DNA from: Metallyticus violacea
Taxonomy: Eukaryota > Arthropoda > Insecta > Mantodea > Metallyticidae
Assembly (NCBI GenBank): GCA_030762175.1
Contig: CM060843.1
Span: forward strand, 115,962,869-116,026,868
Direction: 5' to 3'
Length of the DNA stretch: 64,000 nucleotides
Made by a program: the position numbers and the translations under genes
The notes under the pieces: model-generated
Seen by the model: only the letters and a program-made list of their open reading frames with translations
The model's database searches: none
Told to the model about the DNA's origin: nothing
Shown: piece after piece, positions 1 to 10,215 of the stretch
Position numbering within the stretch: the first letter of the stretch is position 1
How the letters are laid out: each line of letters starts with the position of its first letter

Positions 1-2655
1 GGTGTGCATTTGGTTTTCATAAAATGTCATAAACGCCCTCAAGTGCTTGAAAACTCAAAGCAAAAACTGAGAAGGGGTAGGATTACGCCATTTAAACTTT
101 TAAAGTATTAGGCACAATACGTATGATTGCCTGCGCTGAGACTAAACATCATACCTCATTCATGAATTAAAATTCACGAGTAACGTTGTATCTTCACACC
201 ATATTATCAGTTAGTAATATTTATGAAGCATGGGTTATTATCAACTTACTTTCTGAATGTAATATTATTTTTAAGAATATTACTATTGAGCAAAGAATCA
301 CATCAATAAAACGATAAATATTAAAATAAATATGTAGTAGTTATTACTTTATAACTTTAAATTTTGTAAACTAATGTAGAACAACTTTAAAAAAATAACC
401 GAATTAAATCCTGCGGATTAAAAGGGAGTTTACGATCAAGAAAAGTTTGAGCAACAATGCTCTAGAAAAGAGAACTATAAAAAGCTCTGTCACATCGTAA
501 GTTAAGCCCATCAATTAATAATATAACTAAATTTTATCATATTTGTTGCACTTTTAGCAATATATAACAAACAGTTTCGTCAAGTACTAAATTTTTCATT
601 GGTAGATAAATAAGCTTGCACAACAACAGAGTCATATGACAGGCCTCTCTGCATTAGTTCTGTAGTTAGATTGAAAAACCTGCATCGGCGTTTGTTTATA
701 TAGAATTTATGTTCACTTTTGCATCTGCGCATTTAAACTCTCGGCAATTGCTAAACTCTTTCCTTTTATTGCAAATTATTTTTATTATAGAAGTTTCCTA
801 GCTTCTGTTAAGGAGTGAATGGAAAAGCATTATTTTTTTGGTTTTAATTGAGAATAATTTTATTTTTTAACAAAAATGACCACTCTGGCTGGCCTCTTAT
901 TCAATATACGTTCTACAACAAAATTACTTTCATGCATGTTCAAGGACTCCAGGTATTATGTGTGCAGTTTTAGCAATGACTTGCACCCGAGTGACCCACT
1001 TTTGCTCTCTTGTATTATCCCTAAAAGATTGAGTAATGAATTTAGAAACGCCCGGTATAAAGTATACAATGCATTCTATTTATCTGTTGCTTATCCGCAC
1101 TGATTTTTGTGCTGAAAAGTGTTTGAAAACCGAATGAAACGGGAAGAATTCGAAGTCACAACTGGGTACAGTATCACAGATCTTGGGCCTACGAAGCGGA
1201 TTTTCTGTTATTGGGTAGCCATGTTTCCTCAGGCGTAATACTTAAATGAAGATGAGTCGGGTCTGCAGCGTTTTCTCTAATCAATCATTTAGCAAGCCAG
1301 CCCCGCAACGTTGCGTAGTTCGATTAGCTATAGATCTTGTTTCGTTGCGGGAATTCCTTCCACCCTTGCGCCGCAAGACCTTATAAGAAATACGAGACTG
1401 GGGGGTTGTTTTTGCTGATGAAGACGTTTTAGCCGAGGGTGCCAATCTAAGAGTCACTATTTTATCTAAACTGGGGGCCGAGTTATTTATTATTTTGCGA
1501 TAACGTGATTTGCGTAAATAAAAATGACATCTTTGTGACTTGGTTTAAGCATAATAGACTTAGGTATTGCATCATGGCTTTTATGTGCTTTAGTTATAAC
1601 ATCATGTTAGGAGTCAGAAGTAACGTTGAACATCATGATTAAAAAGATGACGTATTGTACCTGTAGGATTGTTTTCTCATAATGCTCTTAAACATGTAGG
1701 AATGATTTCAGAGGATAAGACAGTGTTATATAGTATTCCTATATCAAGTTAACTACTTAATTGCAACTATTTTTTCCCATATTCCCATAATTCCCATATT
1801 TAAAGATATCTTTAGAATCTCAAAAATAGTGAGAGATATTGTGAACTTTTTAGGTATATAGTTCTTATGAATCAGGTCTCACTAACTTGAGAAAAACACA
1901 GGAAAGGCATTTCGTTTTTTATGCTTACAAATATTTTCAATGAAATAAGAAAACCTGCGGAATAAAGTGGTGCAGTTGCTTTCAAGTCATGATGGAAAAG
2001 TCCTATATTTATTATCCTACAGCAAGAGAGAGAGAAAATTAAATATAAGGGATACGTAAGCTTTATATTACTTATGTATAATATTGGATTCAAGTATCGA
2101 TGATTGAATGACGGGCAGAAAATTTGAAGTAAGGTGAGAAATGTGACATTCCGTATCAAATTTGTAAGAAAACTGCAATCTTAGGACTGTCGGGGATCAG
2201 AAGTAAAGGGTGTACTTGGATAAGGTCTGGGTAAACGAGAACTATTACAGAGAGTTTATATATTAGGCTTCTAAAAACTGGCGGTTTGAACAGTGCGTAA
2301 CCATAGGGTTCATGCCCCACAGCATATGGGTATTTTGTTTGCGTCAGAAAAAAGCGCAATATTCAGATTATCATTCGGAAATTAATGCAGGCAGCTTTAG
2401 GAATCACCGTAAAATTTATTTTTAATTTTTTCCATAGAAGAATCAATCATTACTATTAACAACACAAACTATCACATCACTCTCAGAGACGACTCTCCAA
2501 TGTTAAAACTAGAAAGAAAGAAAAAAAAACACAAAAGTTCTTAGACAGAAAGGGCATTCCTTTTGAACTTTTTGAAATAATATCTGAATCATTCAAGAAA
2601 GTCTTTAAAACAGCTACAAAAAAGATGAGCTCAATAAGATTTTTAACGAAATGAG
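1..2655. other. AT-rich stretch, no gene recognised
   Basis: Nothing here reads as a conserved protein on either strand; open frames are under 100 codons. Around 1130-1480 the sequence is visibly less AT-rich than its surroundings and contains the palindrome CGCAACGTTGCG near 1305, but its frames are broken by stops and I could not match it to a family. The rest is typical AT-rich intergenic or intronic DNA. Confidence 0.6.
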
Positions 2656-2658
2656 CCC

Positions 2659-2955
2659 ATCCCCACGGGTGGCCGAGGTCGTTAAGATGCGGACTCGTGA
2701 GCGAGAGGTCTGGGGTTGGAATTCCACCAGGACCGTCCTCCCTGACTGATTTTTTTTTTTCCAGGTTGTCCTCAGTCCTCATAAATGGCAAATGCTGTGG
2801 AGGAACCATAAACTTAGGCCTGGAACGTTTCCTTCCTAAAATACAAACATCCTTTCCCAATTTATCATTTCATTTCATGTAGCATCAGTGTCCATCGCCT
2901 GTGGTGCTTCAGAAGTAAAAACGGGCGCTACACACCATTAAAAAAAATAAATAAA
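2659..2955 (+). mobile_element. SINE family B, near-complete copy (B1)
   Basis: The most complete plus-strand copy of family B. A tRNA-like head (2659-2745) carries an A-box-like 'GGTGGCCGAGGTCGTTAAG' and a B-box-like 'GGGGTTGGAATTCCACC'. A T-run follows, then the central block with GGTTGTCCTCAGTCC and GGCAAATGCTG, the GGCCTGGAACGTTTCC block, and a 3' block 'GTCCATCGCCTGTGGTGC' ending in an A-rich tail (AAAAAAATAAATAAATAAA). The head resembles type II (Ser/Leu) tRNAs in its GGTGGCCGAG start, but its parent tRNA is inferred. No clear target duplication is visible. Confidence 0.8.
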
Positions 2956-3034
2956 TAAAAGAGCCAGGAAGTACTTAGGCTTCCCGCTTATCATTGTCAA
3001 TACAATCCTACCGAAATGATAAAAGATCTATGTC

Positions 3035-3225
3035 AGAGATGATACACGAGATGAAATGAAAACTTGAGAAAGGATATTTTAAAGAAATGAAATATTCCAG
3101 GCCTAAGTATCGGGTCCTTACCGTATAGGAGGATTTTAAAAATTTCAGATGATGAGAACGGTCCTTGTGGGACTCGAACACCAGTTCACGAATGACATCG
3201 GCACCCCTGGCGGTTTATGCGTGCT
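3035..3225 (-). mobile_element. SINE family B, decayed copy (B9)
   Basis: Reverse-strand, heavily mutated B copy. At 3041-3060 'GATACACGAGATGAAATG' matches the 3' part, at 3098-3110 'CCAGGCCTAAGT' is the reverse of the ACTTAGGCCTGG block, and at 3160-3222 the reverse complement gives a head with a GTTCGAGTCCCAC B-box and a GGGTGCCGATGTCATT A-box region. The T-run and part of the centre have diverged. Assignment rests on three colinear blocks in family order. Confidence 0.6.
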
Positions 3226-6200
3226 GTAGTAGATCTGTAAGACAATAGAGGGAAACTGTGTTTGTCATAGAGAAGTGCTACAAAAAGGTGACTTTCCACA
3301 AATTTTTATAGGTAGTTAGAGTTTTACAACGAATAATAAATTTGAAAGACAGTTGTTATTCATATAGCTAATTGAGTAATATAGGAGAGGAGGAGGAGGA
3401 GAAGGAGGAAATGCAGCTGAAGGAAGCAGATGGAGAAGAAAGAAATAAAGATGTAAACGAACTACATGCAATTCCTTTGTCTTAGTGTGTTTTTCGTTTA
3501 ATATGTAGATGTTAATTTTAGAAACAATTTAAAACCCTTGTTTTACTTTGATACTACAGCATTGCATTGCTACAATGAAATTTGTTAAAATTGGCATAGT
3601 TAGAAATCTACTTGGTTCATAGAAAGGGCGGACTGATATATAAACGGTTTGTAGGAAGCCTTCATCTATTTGTACCATTACTAATTGCTTTAAATGATGA
3701 TGTTAATGAAAAATGAGAGGAAGTGTCAGTAATTTGTTCCCTAAAGTAGACAAGTACCCTGCGAGGTGCTCATCATATTAAATATGCCAGGGGCATTGAT
3801 AACGCTCAGAGTGTTAATATTCCGCCCTCCAGCAGGACCATTTGACAACACTGTCGAACATTTTGGTTGGCTAAACTCCAGCTTCATTTAACTATTCCAA
3901 CCGGGAAATCTGAGATATACTTTGAAGTACCGACTCCAACATTCGACTACTTTTAGCCCATGTTTCTACAATAACATTTCCCTCATACAAATAAACAAGT
4001 TCGGAACAACGTTATGTGGTGGGATGCTCCAAGATTTAGTTTGTTCGCTTTCCAAACATATAAAGTTAATGAACAATAACAATTTATGAACGCATTTACA
4101 CAGTATCGAACGTAATATTGATTACTTTTTTCAGATATCACATTTTCATTAAAACAATATGAACAATCTTACTGAAACATGGCCTGGGCATTTCAGCAAT
4201 CACACTGAAATAGAAGAGGAATACTTGTTATAAGACATATTACAATACCTTTTTATTTTCAATTTTTATTTTGATTTTAACTTTTAAGTCTAGCCTGCTA
4301 AAACACTTATTTCGTTTTGATATACACTAGGTCTCACTCGAAGATAGTATGAGGTTCTTTGCATACTTTTACTAAAATTTTCTAAATTTTACTTGGTTCA
4401 CATTGTAACGCTGTATTCCATAGATCAAGAGAAAAGAAACATGTAGGGGGAATTCCGCAGCAATACGTGATTAAACGATATGGAATGCCAATAATGTAGA
4501 GATGTTTGCACATTAAGTCAAAGCAAGCAGTTGTGTTGCGGCGTGGTATACATCGATGCTCTATGGGAAAATGTGTTTCTTGGGAGCACTAATTGAATTA
4601 GTGAATAATTGTTGGAGTTTGTGACTGTGACACACAGCCAAGGCATTGCATTCTAAAAGTTAATGAAAAGGCCCAAAAACCACAGAAACGATTTTGGATT
4701 AACAATGCAAGAAACACACCCATAGTTTTTTACTGGCAGGAAGAATATGCCGCACCTCTGCCCTGAGTAAAGCTGAAATAGAATTTTTCTTTTACAGGCA
4801 GTCATTTCATGAGGGCTATAGCCAAATATTTTATAACTCTCCTTCTTTTCTTTTCAGTTCTTTACAATATTAAGACGCCTACAAAAGTGTTAATTTTGAA
4901 AGTATACCCCAGAATATGGCCGCGGAAAGAAGTTTTCAATTAAGGGAGAAGAAGTTCGCCAATGTCTATGATTACACAATGATTATAGTCAATTGACATG
5001 TAAATTGTTCAATTTTAAATAAATCACAAATATTGCACACAACCGTATAATTTAATTTTCTGAATATTTACCCCATACAGTGCACAACAAAATTTTAAAC
5101 AACAAATTGATTTAATAGTTAAACACTTTACAGACTTTTTATTAAAACATTTCCAAATGGTATCCCTCTTTAACAAGCACTTGAAAAATTTATATAAAGC
5201 AATTGCAAATACCATAAAATTAACATGTACATAAAATTACATTAAAATCTTACAATTACATTAAAAGCTTAAAAAGCTCTGTGCTACCTCGGCGATAGGG
5301 TTAGCCTAATGGAGAGAACAGCGATCCTATAACAATTTAGATTAATTCGTCAAACCCACAGATGAAACCAAAGCCCTGTCTGCGAACAAATAGGGGGAAA
5401 TAAGCCCTAGGCTAGAAAAAATGACGTCAATTTTTTTCTAGAAGATACATTCCATATCCTGAAGAATAAGAGAGCGTTTACAGAGGCTCCCAGCTTGGAC
5501 ATGAAGGGAGGGAGTGGAGAACGCACGAGGTACAAATAAGACGGGAGCACAAATTACATCGATGTCTACACCTTGTCCCCATAATTTCATATGGAGTCAT
5601 CTTAAAGGGCCTAGTACAGGAAAACCACGCATTCGGCACGAGATCTATGCGTTGTCTGACAACTTGGACATGGAGAGGCATATGTAACTGTTTACACGAG
5701 CAGCAGCGCATGTTGTAATAGTAACCCATTTCTCAGGACATAGATAGGACATTTCAAAGCTTTGTTTAATTTTGTCCTGTATGACTAATATAGAATGACA
5801 TTTGTGAGATTTTCCTCTAGTGGGACACCCAATATTGAATCGTTTTCTAGATTTTATCAATTTTCATGACTCACGTTCATGATAGTACTACCCGATATTA
5901 AACGAGTTTTTCAGTATTTTCTGTTAACCTACAGCTAACAAAATATTCGCTTTATACTCTGGAGAAGCTTCGGAAATGTGATATCCTTGAAGCTTGTTTG
6001 CTTTTAAATAACATTTAAAAACGCCCTGAAGAGAGAGAAGAGTGAACTGAAAAGTAGGGGCGAGGTATTAAGGCCCACCCATAACATTATCTTCTTCGAT
6101 CTGCAAACTTTGCCTGTGGGGATTTCGCTAATGGAGCTATTCAGTGTAATTTCTCTTCCATTGACAACTCATTTTCTGTATATGTGAAGTGATGTAAACA

Positions 6201-7521
6201 CCCGGCTACCTTAAAATCGCTTTAATTTCCAAGCCTCTACATTACTTATCTTCTTCTCCTCTAATTTTGTACCTCTTGAGTTTCCTTTAAGGCAAAATGA
6301 GTCCAGACGCTTAAACTCGCTACATGAACTGTATACAGCATTCTAATTTACTCCTAACACGGCTCTCTACTTCTTTCCCTTTTCTTCCTTCTTTTATTTA
6401 AGTCGAGAATCGCGAGATATGAATATTATTTTATAAAGTAGAACTTTCATTAGTGTTACGGACGGCTAGTTAAATACAGCAGAAACACTTCCTTCTTCTC
6501 TTTAGCACTTTCTGGACTGCTTTATTTTCTTTTCCAACAGTAAGGCCCCTTCTGGCCTTAAGGGAATACAATCTACATTTATTTTTCTTTCTCCTTTCAT
6601 TTTCCTTGTTTTCTTTATTTCTTCCATAGCGCTTTTTGCCTCCTCTTTAATTATTTTTTGCAAAGTTCTTTGGCATTTTTATATAATAATTTACATTGGT
6701 TCCCATAAACTTTTGCAACTCCTTGCATATTTTCATTCTTATTTGCTCTTTATTTATTTTATATTTATTGTCTTTTATCTTTTTGTAATTCTCTCGACCT
6801 GAAGTATCGTCGTTATTAATTCCATTTTCTTTCCTTATTTTTATTTACATATTAAATTTTCTTTAATTTTACTAATTTTTCTTGTTTCATTTCATCTGAA
6901 AAATAGAGTAGATTTTAATATAAAATAAGACTATCAGTCCTTGCTTGGTCAAAACAAAATGCTAAAGAAATATAAGTAGCTATCTAATAAAATCTACTTT
7001 ACTACTTTTCCTTTTTAATGCTTCAATTTTTAGTTTTATTTCATTAGATAATAATTTATTTGCTCAGTTGTTTAATTTAACTTTAGTTCTCTGCTATTTT
7101 GCTTATTTTCAGCATTTTGTATAAGTGTAATCTTTGCAAATTGAATCGAGAACCGTTTACCAATAGTGTTTATTTTTGTACAGAGAATGGAAACAATATC
7201 TACCAAGTGATCCATTTTGACATAATTGTTTAATATTTTAAGGAAATGCATCACTGGGAAATTTAGTTTTAATGTGTCAAGCTATGCATATCTCTAAAAA
7301 TATAATACGTAGCTTGAGCTACATTTAAAAGAAAATTATTCAAATGCTCATCGCCTTCTGCAATTATAATAACGCTCAATACTGAATAATAATGACAGCA
7401 GTTTTTATATATAAATTTGTAAGTATCTAATGAAAATGTTCATCACTATGATAGCTACTTTCTGCAGTGATACTTATACACGAGTATCCCAGGAGATTGT
7501 TTTTTTTTATTATTATTATTA
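3226..7521. other. Unassigned AT-rich DNA with strand-biased tracts
   Basis: No conserved coding signal found. A short purine tract rich in GGAGGA lies at about 3384-3412. From about 6220 to 6900 the plus strand is strongly pyrimidine-biased (long runs of T and C with few G). A less AT-rich island at about 5480-5730 gives a Cys-rich minus-strand frame of 83 codons that I cannot match to any family. A short TTA microsatellite sits at about 7508-7527, next to the following SINE. Confidence 0.55.
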
Positions 7522-7803
7522 TTATTTACGGAAGCTATTCAACATCTCAAGTCATCAGCGCCCCATTCCATTCAGGGCGTGAAACGGCGAAAAATTTTGC
7601 TCAGAGGCCGTTTTTTTCAGGCTTGAGGTTCTTTATCGTGCCGTGAATGTACGATACGGGACCCACGGCTTTACCTCCCTTCTGAAGGAAGCCATACTTA
7701 GGATTTTTACACCCGAAAAAATCCGTTGACCCTGGCTGGGATCGAACAGACGATGAAGGGTTTAGCGGGGCCAATATGGTTACCACTTCACCACCAAGAC
7801 CGA
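7522..7803 (-). mobile_element. SINE family A copy (A1)
   Basis: Full-length copy in reverse orientation. The 3' tail lies left (CTCAAGTCATCAGCGCCCC, then GGGCGTGAAACGGC) and the tRNA-like head right (TGGTTACCACTTCACCACC). Blocks are in standard family order: tail, TGAGGTTCTTTATCGTGCC, GACCCACGGCTTTAC, GAAGGAAGCCATACTTAGG, head. Between B-box and A-box the anticodon-arm segment is altered (GATGAAGGGTTTAGCGGGGC), so this head is more diverged than in A5 or A8. It abuts a TTA microsatellite on its tail side. Confidence 0.85.
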
Positions 7804-8009
7804 CTCTTCGGCTGGTGCACGTATGAGTTCCAGCCCAGAGATCAAACATATTTTCCACGGCTAATATCATGCCCAAGAATGATCCAATTTCTCGCAACGG
7901 ACCATGTATCGAAGGAAATATGTTGCGGTCTTCATTCAGTGAGTTCTACTATTGCATCGCATTTCACCAACTTTAGATGTTCTAATTTAGCTATTAGCTC
8001 GCGAAACTC

Positions 8010-8240
8010 CGCCTAACATCAACATGAGCAGAGTTTGAGGACAATGGTGCAAATATGAGGGTTACATACTGAAGCGGTTTGATCGTGGGATGTTATTATC
8101 CCACGTTGGTGAGTAAATTTATGAATCGGTTTGACGTCACAGTCACATTGGGCGCCAAAATTTGAGCTGGTTTGGTATTGGTGCCAGGTTGGGCACCAAT
8201 CTTGTAGTTGATGTTGGGCGGACTCACGTTGCGATGTCAA
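8010..8240 (-). repeat. Possible LTR-retroelement leader with repeated primer-site-like motifs
   Basis: Read on the minus strand, two motifs resemble retroelement primer-binding sites of the tRNA-Lys type: TTGGTGCCCAACCTGGCACC (8199-8180) and TGGCGCCCAATGTGAC (8157-8142). A third, weaker CGCCCAAC lies at 8222-8214. A perfect 8-bp-arm hairpin CGTGGGAT/ATCCCACG sits at 8085-8106. Seen: the repeated GCCCAA motifs and hairpin. Known: many LTR elements carry TGGCGCCCAAC-like primer sites just after the 5' LTR. Inferred: this is the leader of a minus-strand element. No gag or pol was recognised downstream, where SINE A1 lies. Confidence 0.3.
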
Positions 8241-8830
8241 TTTTGGTCGCTTCGGCGATGTTACCTTCGCTTCAATGACAACAATTCTCAGGGTATTCTG
8301 ATATTTGTTGACTCATATCCACACTGTAGTGTTTCTGCAGTGTAAATAAGCACGCGATGTGACATAATATGTAATTGCATATTTTATTATGTCCAAATTC
8401 TTTCGCGTCCTTTAGTGTTTTGCGTATGACAGATTTGGCTACGTTGAATATAAACTTAGTTGCCACGTGTTAACTTAGCGCGGCTCTGAATCTGAAAGTC
8501 GAAATTATCATCAGTACTGCGAACTGTTTCTGCATCGAAATGAATATCTTTTAGCTGCATGCTTCGCCGCGAATAAAACTTAAAACTCTTTGTTTCGCGG
8601 TGCGTAGAGACCTTAACGAGTTTAAAATTCTTCTGTTTATTAACCATGCAGTAGCTCTCCTTTTAAACGTAGCATAATACTTGACCCTTGTGTTCATTCC
8701 ACTGAATAGTGGTTTTATAATCCTGTTGTTGGCTTTCGAGGCTTCCGTAACAAAATACCAAGGAATTTTTTCTTTTTGTTTACATTTACAGATTATAGTT
8801 ATCTGTATTATAAGAATATACATACAAGGT
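8241..8830 (-). other. Possible LTR remnant upstream of the leader-like block
   Basis: If 8010-8240 is a leader, this stretch occupies the position of the 5' LTR on the minus strand. It is less AT-rich in places (8450-8660) and has three overlapping short minus-strand frames (64, 63 and 90 codons) rich in Lys/Arg, none matching a family I know. I could not define LTR ends or a second LTR. It could equally be unrelated sequence. Confidence 0.2.
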
Positions 8831-9185
8831 ATCTACAGCGCTCATTAAAATGCATAAAAAATTATTATTGGGGTTACATGAATACACATAATTATATTTC
8901 AGTGGGAGGGGATCGGAGGAACTGTTTCAATACTTGACAGTGAGAATTAACTAAATCATGCACTTGCACGGCATCGTAGACAATTGGATTCTTAATTCAA
9001 AACACAGAGTTAACATTCTTGGAATACTTCTGAAGGTTTGTAGACAGCTGGATTCTATTCTGTATATATCTACCTTATTTATTATTGTATCCTATGGGAC
9101 CCTTATTTCAAATTGTAAATAAAGGATTAATTAAATTAAGAAATGCAATCGATAGCAATGCTGAGTTCCACATACAATGCTACAC

Positions 9186-9355
9186 CGAAGGCACTGGCCG
9201 GCTCTTTGGCGCAGACTCGAGAGCGGAAGGTCTGGGGTTCTATTCTCACCAGGACCGTCCTTCCTGACTGCGGTTTTTATCGGCCTTTTCACGCCCTGAA
9301 TTTAATGGGATGCTGATGACCTGAGATGTTAAAGAGCTTCCATAAATAAACCAAA
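9186..9355 (+). mobile_element. Chimeric SINE: family B head joined to family A tail
   Basis: 9186-9273 matches the B head (CACTGGCCGGCTC, GGTCTGGGGTTCTATTCTC as B-box, then CAGGACCGTCCTTCCTGACTG). After a short T-run at 9273-9279 the sequence becomes the family A tail: CGGCCTTTTCACGCCCTGAA, GCTGATGACCTGAGATGTTA, then CATAAATAAACC. The B central and 3' blocks and the A head and centre are absent. The length of about 170 bp is shorter than either parent family. I see no clear target duplication. Could be an established sub-family made by template switching or a one-off junction. Confidence 0.75.
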
Positions 9356-9967
9356 TCAATCAACAAAAATGACAATATAAATATCAATATAAATATTCTA
9401 TTTTAGTTGACAAATTTAACTTTCTACATGTGGTAGATATATTTCCATTTCATAAAAATTCTTTTGCAAAGAAGTGAAAAACCTTCTCTATGAAAGTTGG
9501 CGAACATGTAACTTTTTTAAAAGTTGCTATTCCACCATATTACATTTAACTCTGTTAACAGAGAACTAAATAATAAGGCACTAGTAGCACTATTGTCCAC
9601 ATATTTTGTAAATTGCCTTTGGTTACGCACAAAACATATATTTGCAATCTGGCGGAATGGATTCGTTTCTCAGTAGCTACAATTAGTTTGACTGAGATTT
9701 TGGATGAAGTTTTTCTCGCGCAAAAGAATAATGCCATACAACACATAGCTACAACGGATTTCGTGCTTATTTCTACCGTAATTTTTGCAGATTCCTAGCA
9801 ATTAAAATGGAATGTGACACTTTTACCGAAAGAACGAAGTGCACAACTTTCGCTATTTCAAGAATTGAGACGGTTCCGTCTGATTGCTGTGAATACCGGA
9901 CATATGTCCATTAGGAACGATAACTTTGTCTTTTAAGGTGAGCATGAACAGGAACTGAACTACCTAC
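9356..9967. other. AT-rich stretch, nothing recognised
   Basis: Two opposite-strand frames of about 60 codons overlap at 9555-9798; neither shows family motifs, and mutually overlapping frames of this size are expected by chance. Confidence 0.55.
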
Positions 9968-10215
9968 CTACATGGGTGGAAGAGGTCGTTTTATAATGGA
10001 CTCGCGAACGAGAGGAGTGGAATTCGATTCGCGCCAAAACGACAATGCCAGAACTACTTACCCAGTTTATCTCAGTGATCATAAATAGCAAACAGCGGGA
10101 AGGTACCCTAATCTGCGCTTCATTCTTTAATTCTTTTCATTTTATCTTTGGGTGTTACCGGTGTCCACCGCTTGTGATGCCTCAGCAGTAAAAATGTATG
10201 TAAACACTGTAACCA
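9968..10215 (+). mobile_element. SINE family B, diverged copy (B3)
   Basis: The head carries CATGGGTGGAAGAGGTCGTT and ATGGACTCGCGAACGAGAGG; the B-box has decayed to GTGGAATTCGATTCGCGCC. The central block is GTGATCATAAATAGCAAAC then GGGAAGGTACCCTAA, the same order as in the other B copies. The 3' block is GTGTCCACCGCTTGTGATGC then CTCAGCAGTAAAAATG. The GGAACGTTTCC segment is poorly preserved. Confidence 0.75.

Noticed and set aside
1130..1480. GC-richer island as an exon or promoter
   Set aside because: All frames have stops, and no splice or start signals of quality were seen.
2483..2860. 125-codon minus-strand frame
   Set aside because: It runs through SINE B1 and its T-run (poly-Lys stretch in translation), so it is not a gene.
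7601..7897. 98-codon minus-strand frame and similar 95-111-codon frames at 18278, 25445, 30405 and 34902
   Set aside because: They are translations through SINE A bodies; the same peptide phrases recur because the repeat recurs.
9555..9798. Opposed 61- and 63-codon frames as a conserved exon
   Set aside because: Neither strand shows motifs, and mirrored open frames arise easily where stop codons are avoided on both strands by chance.
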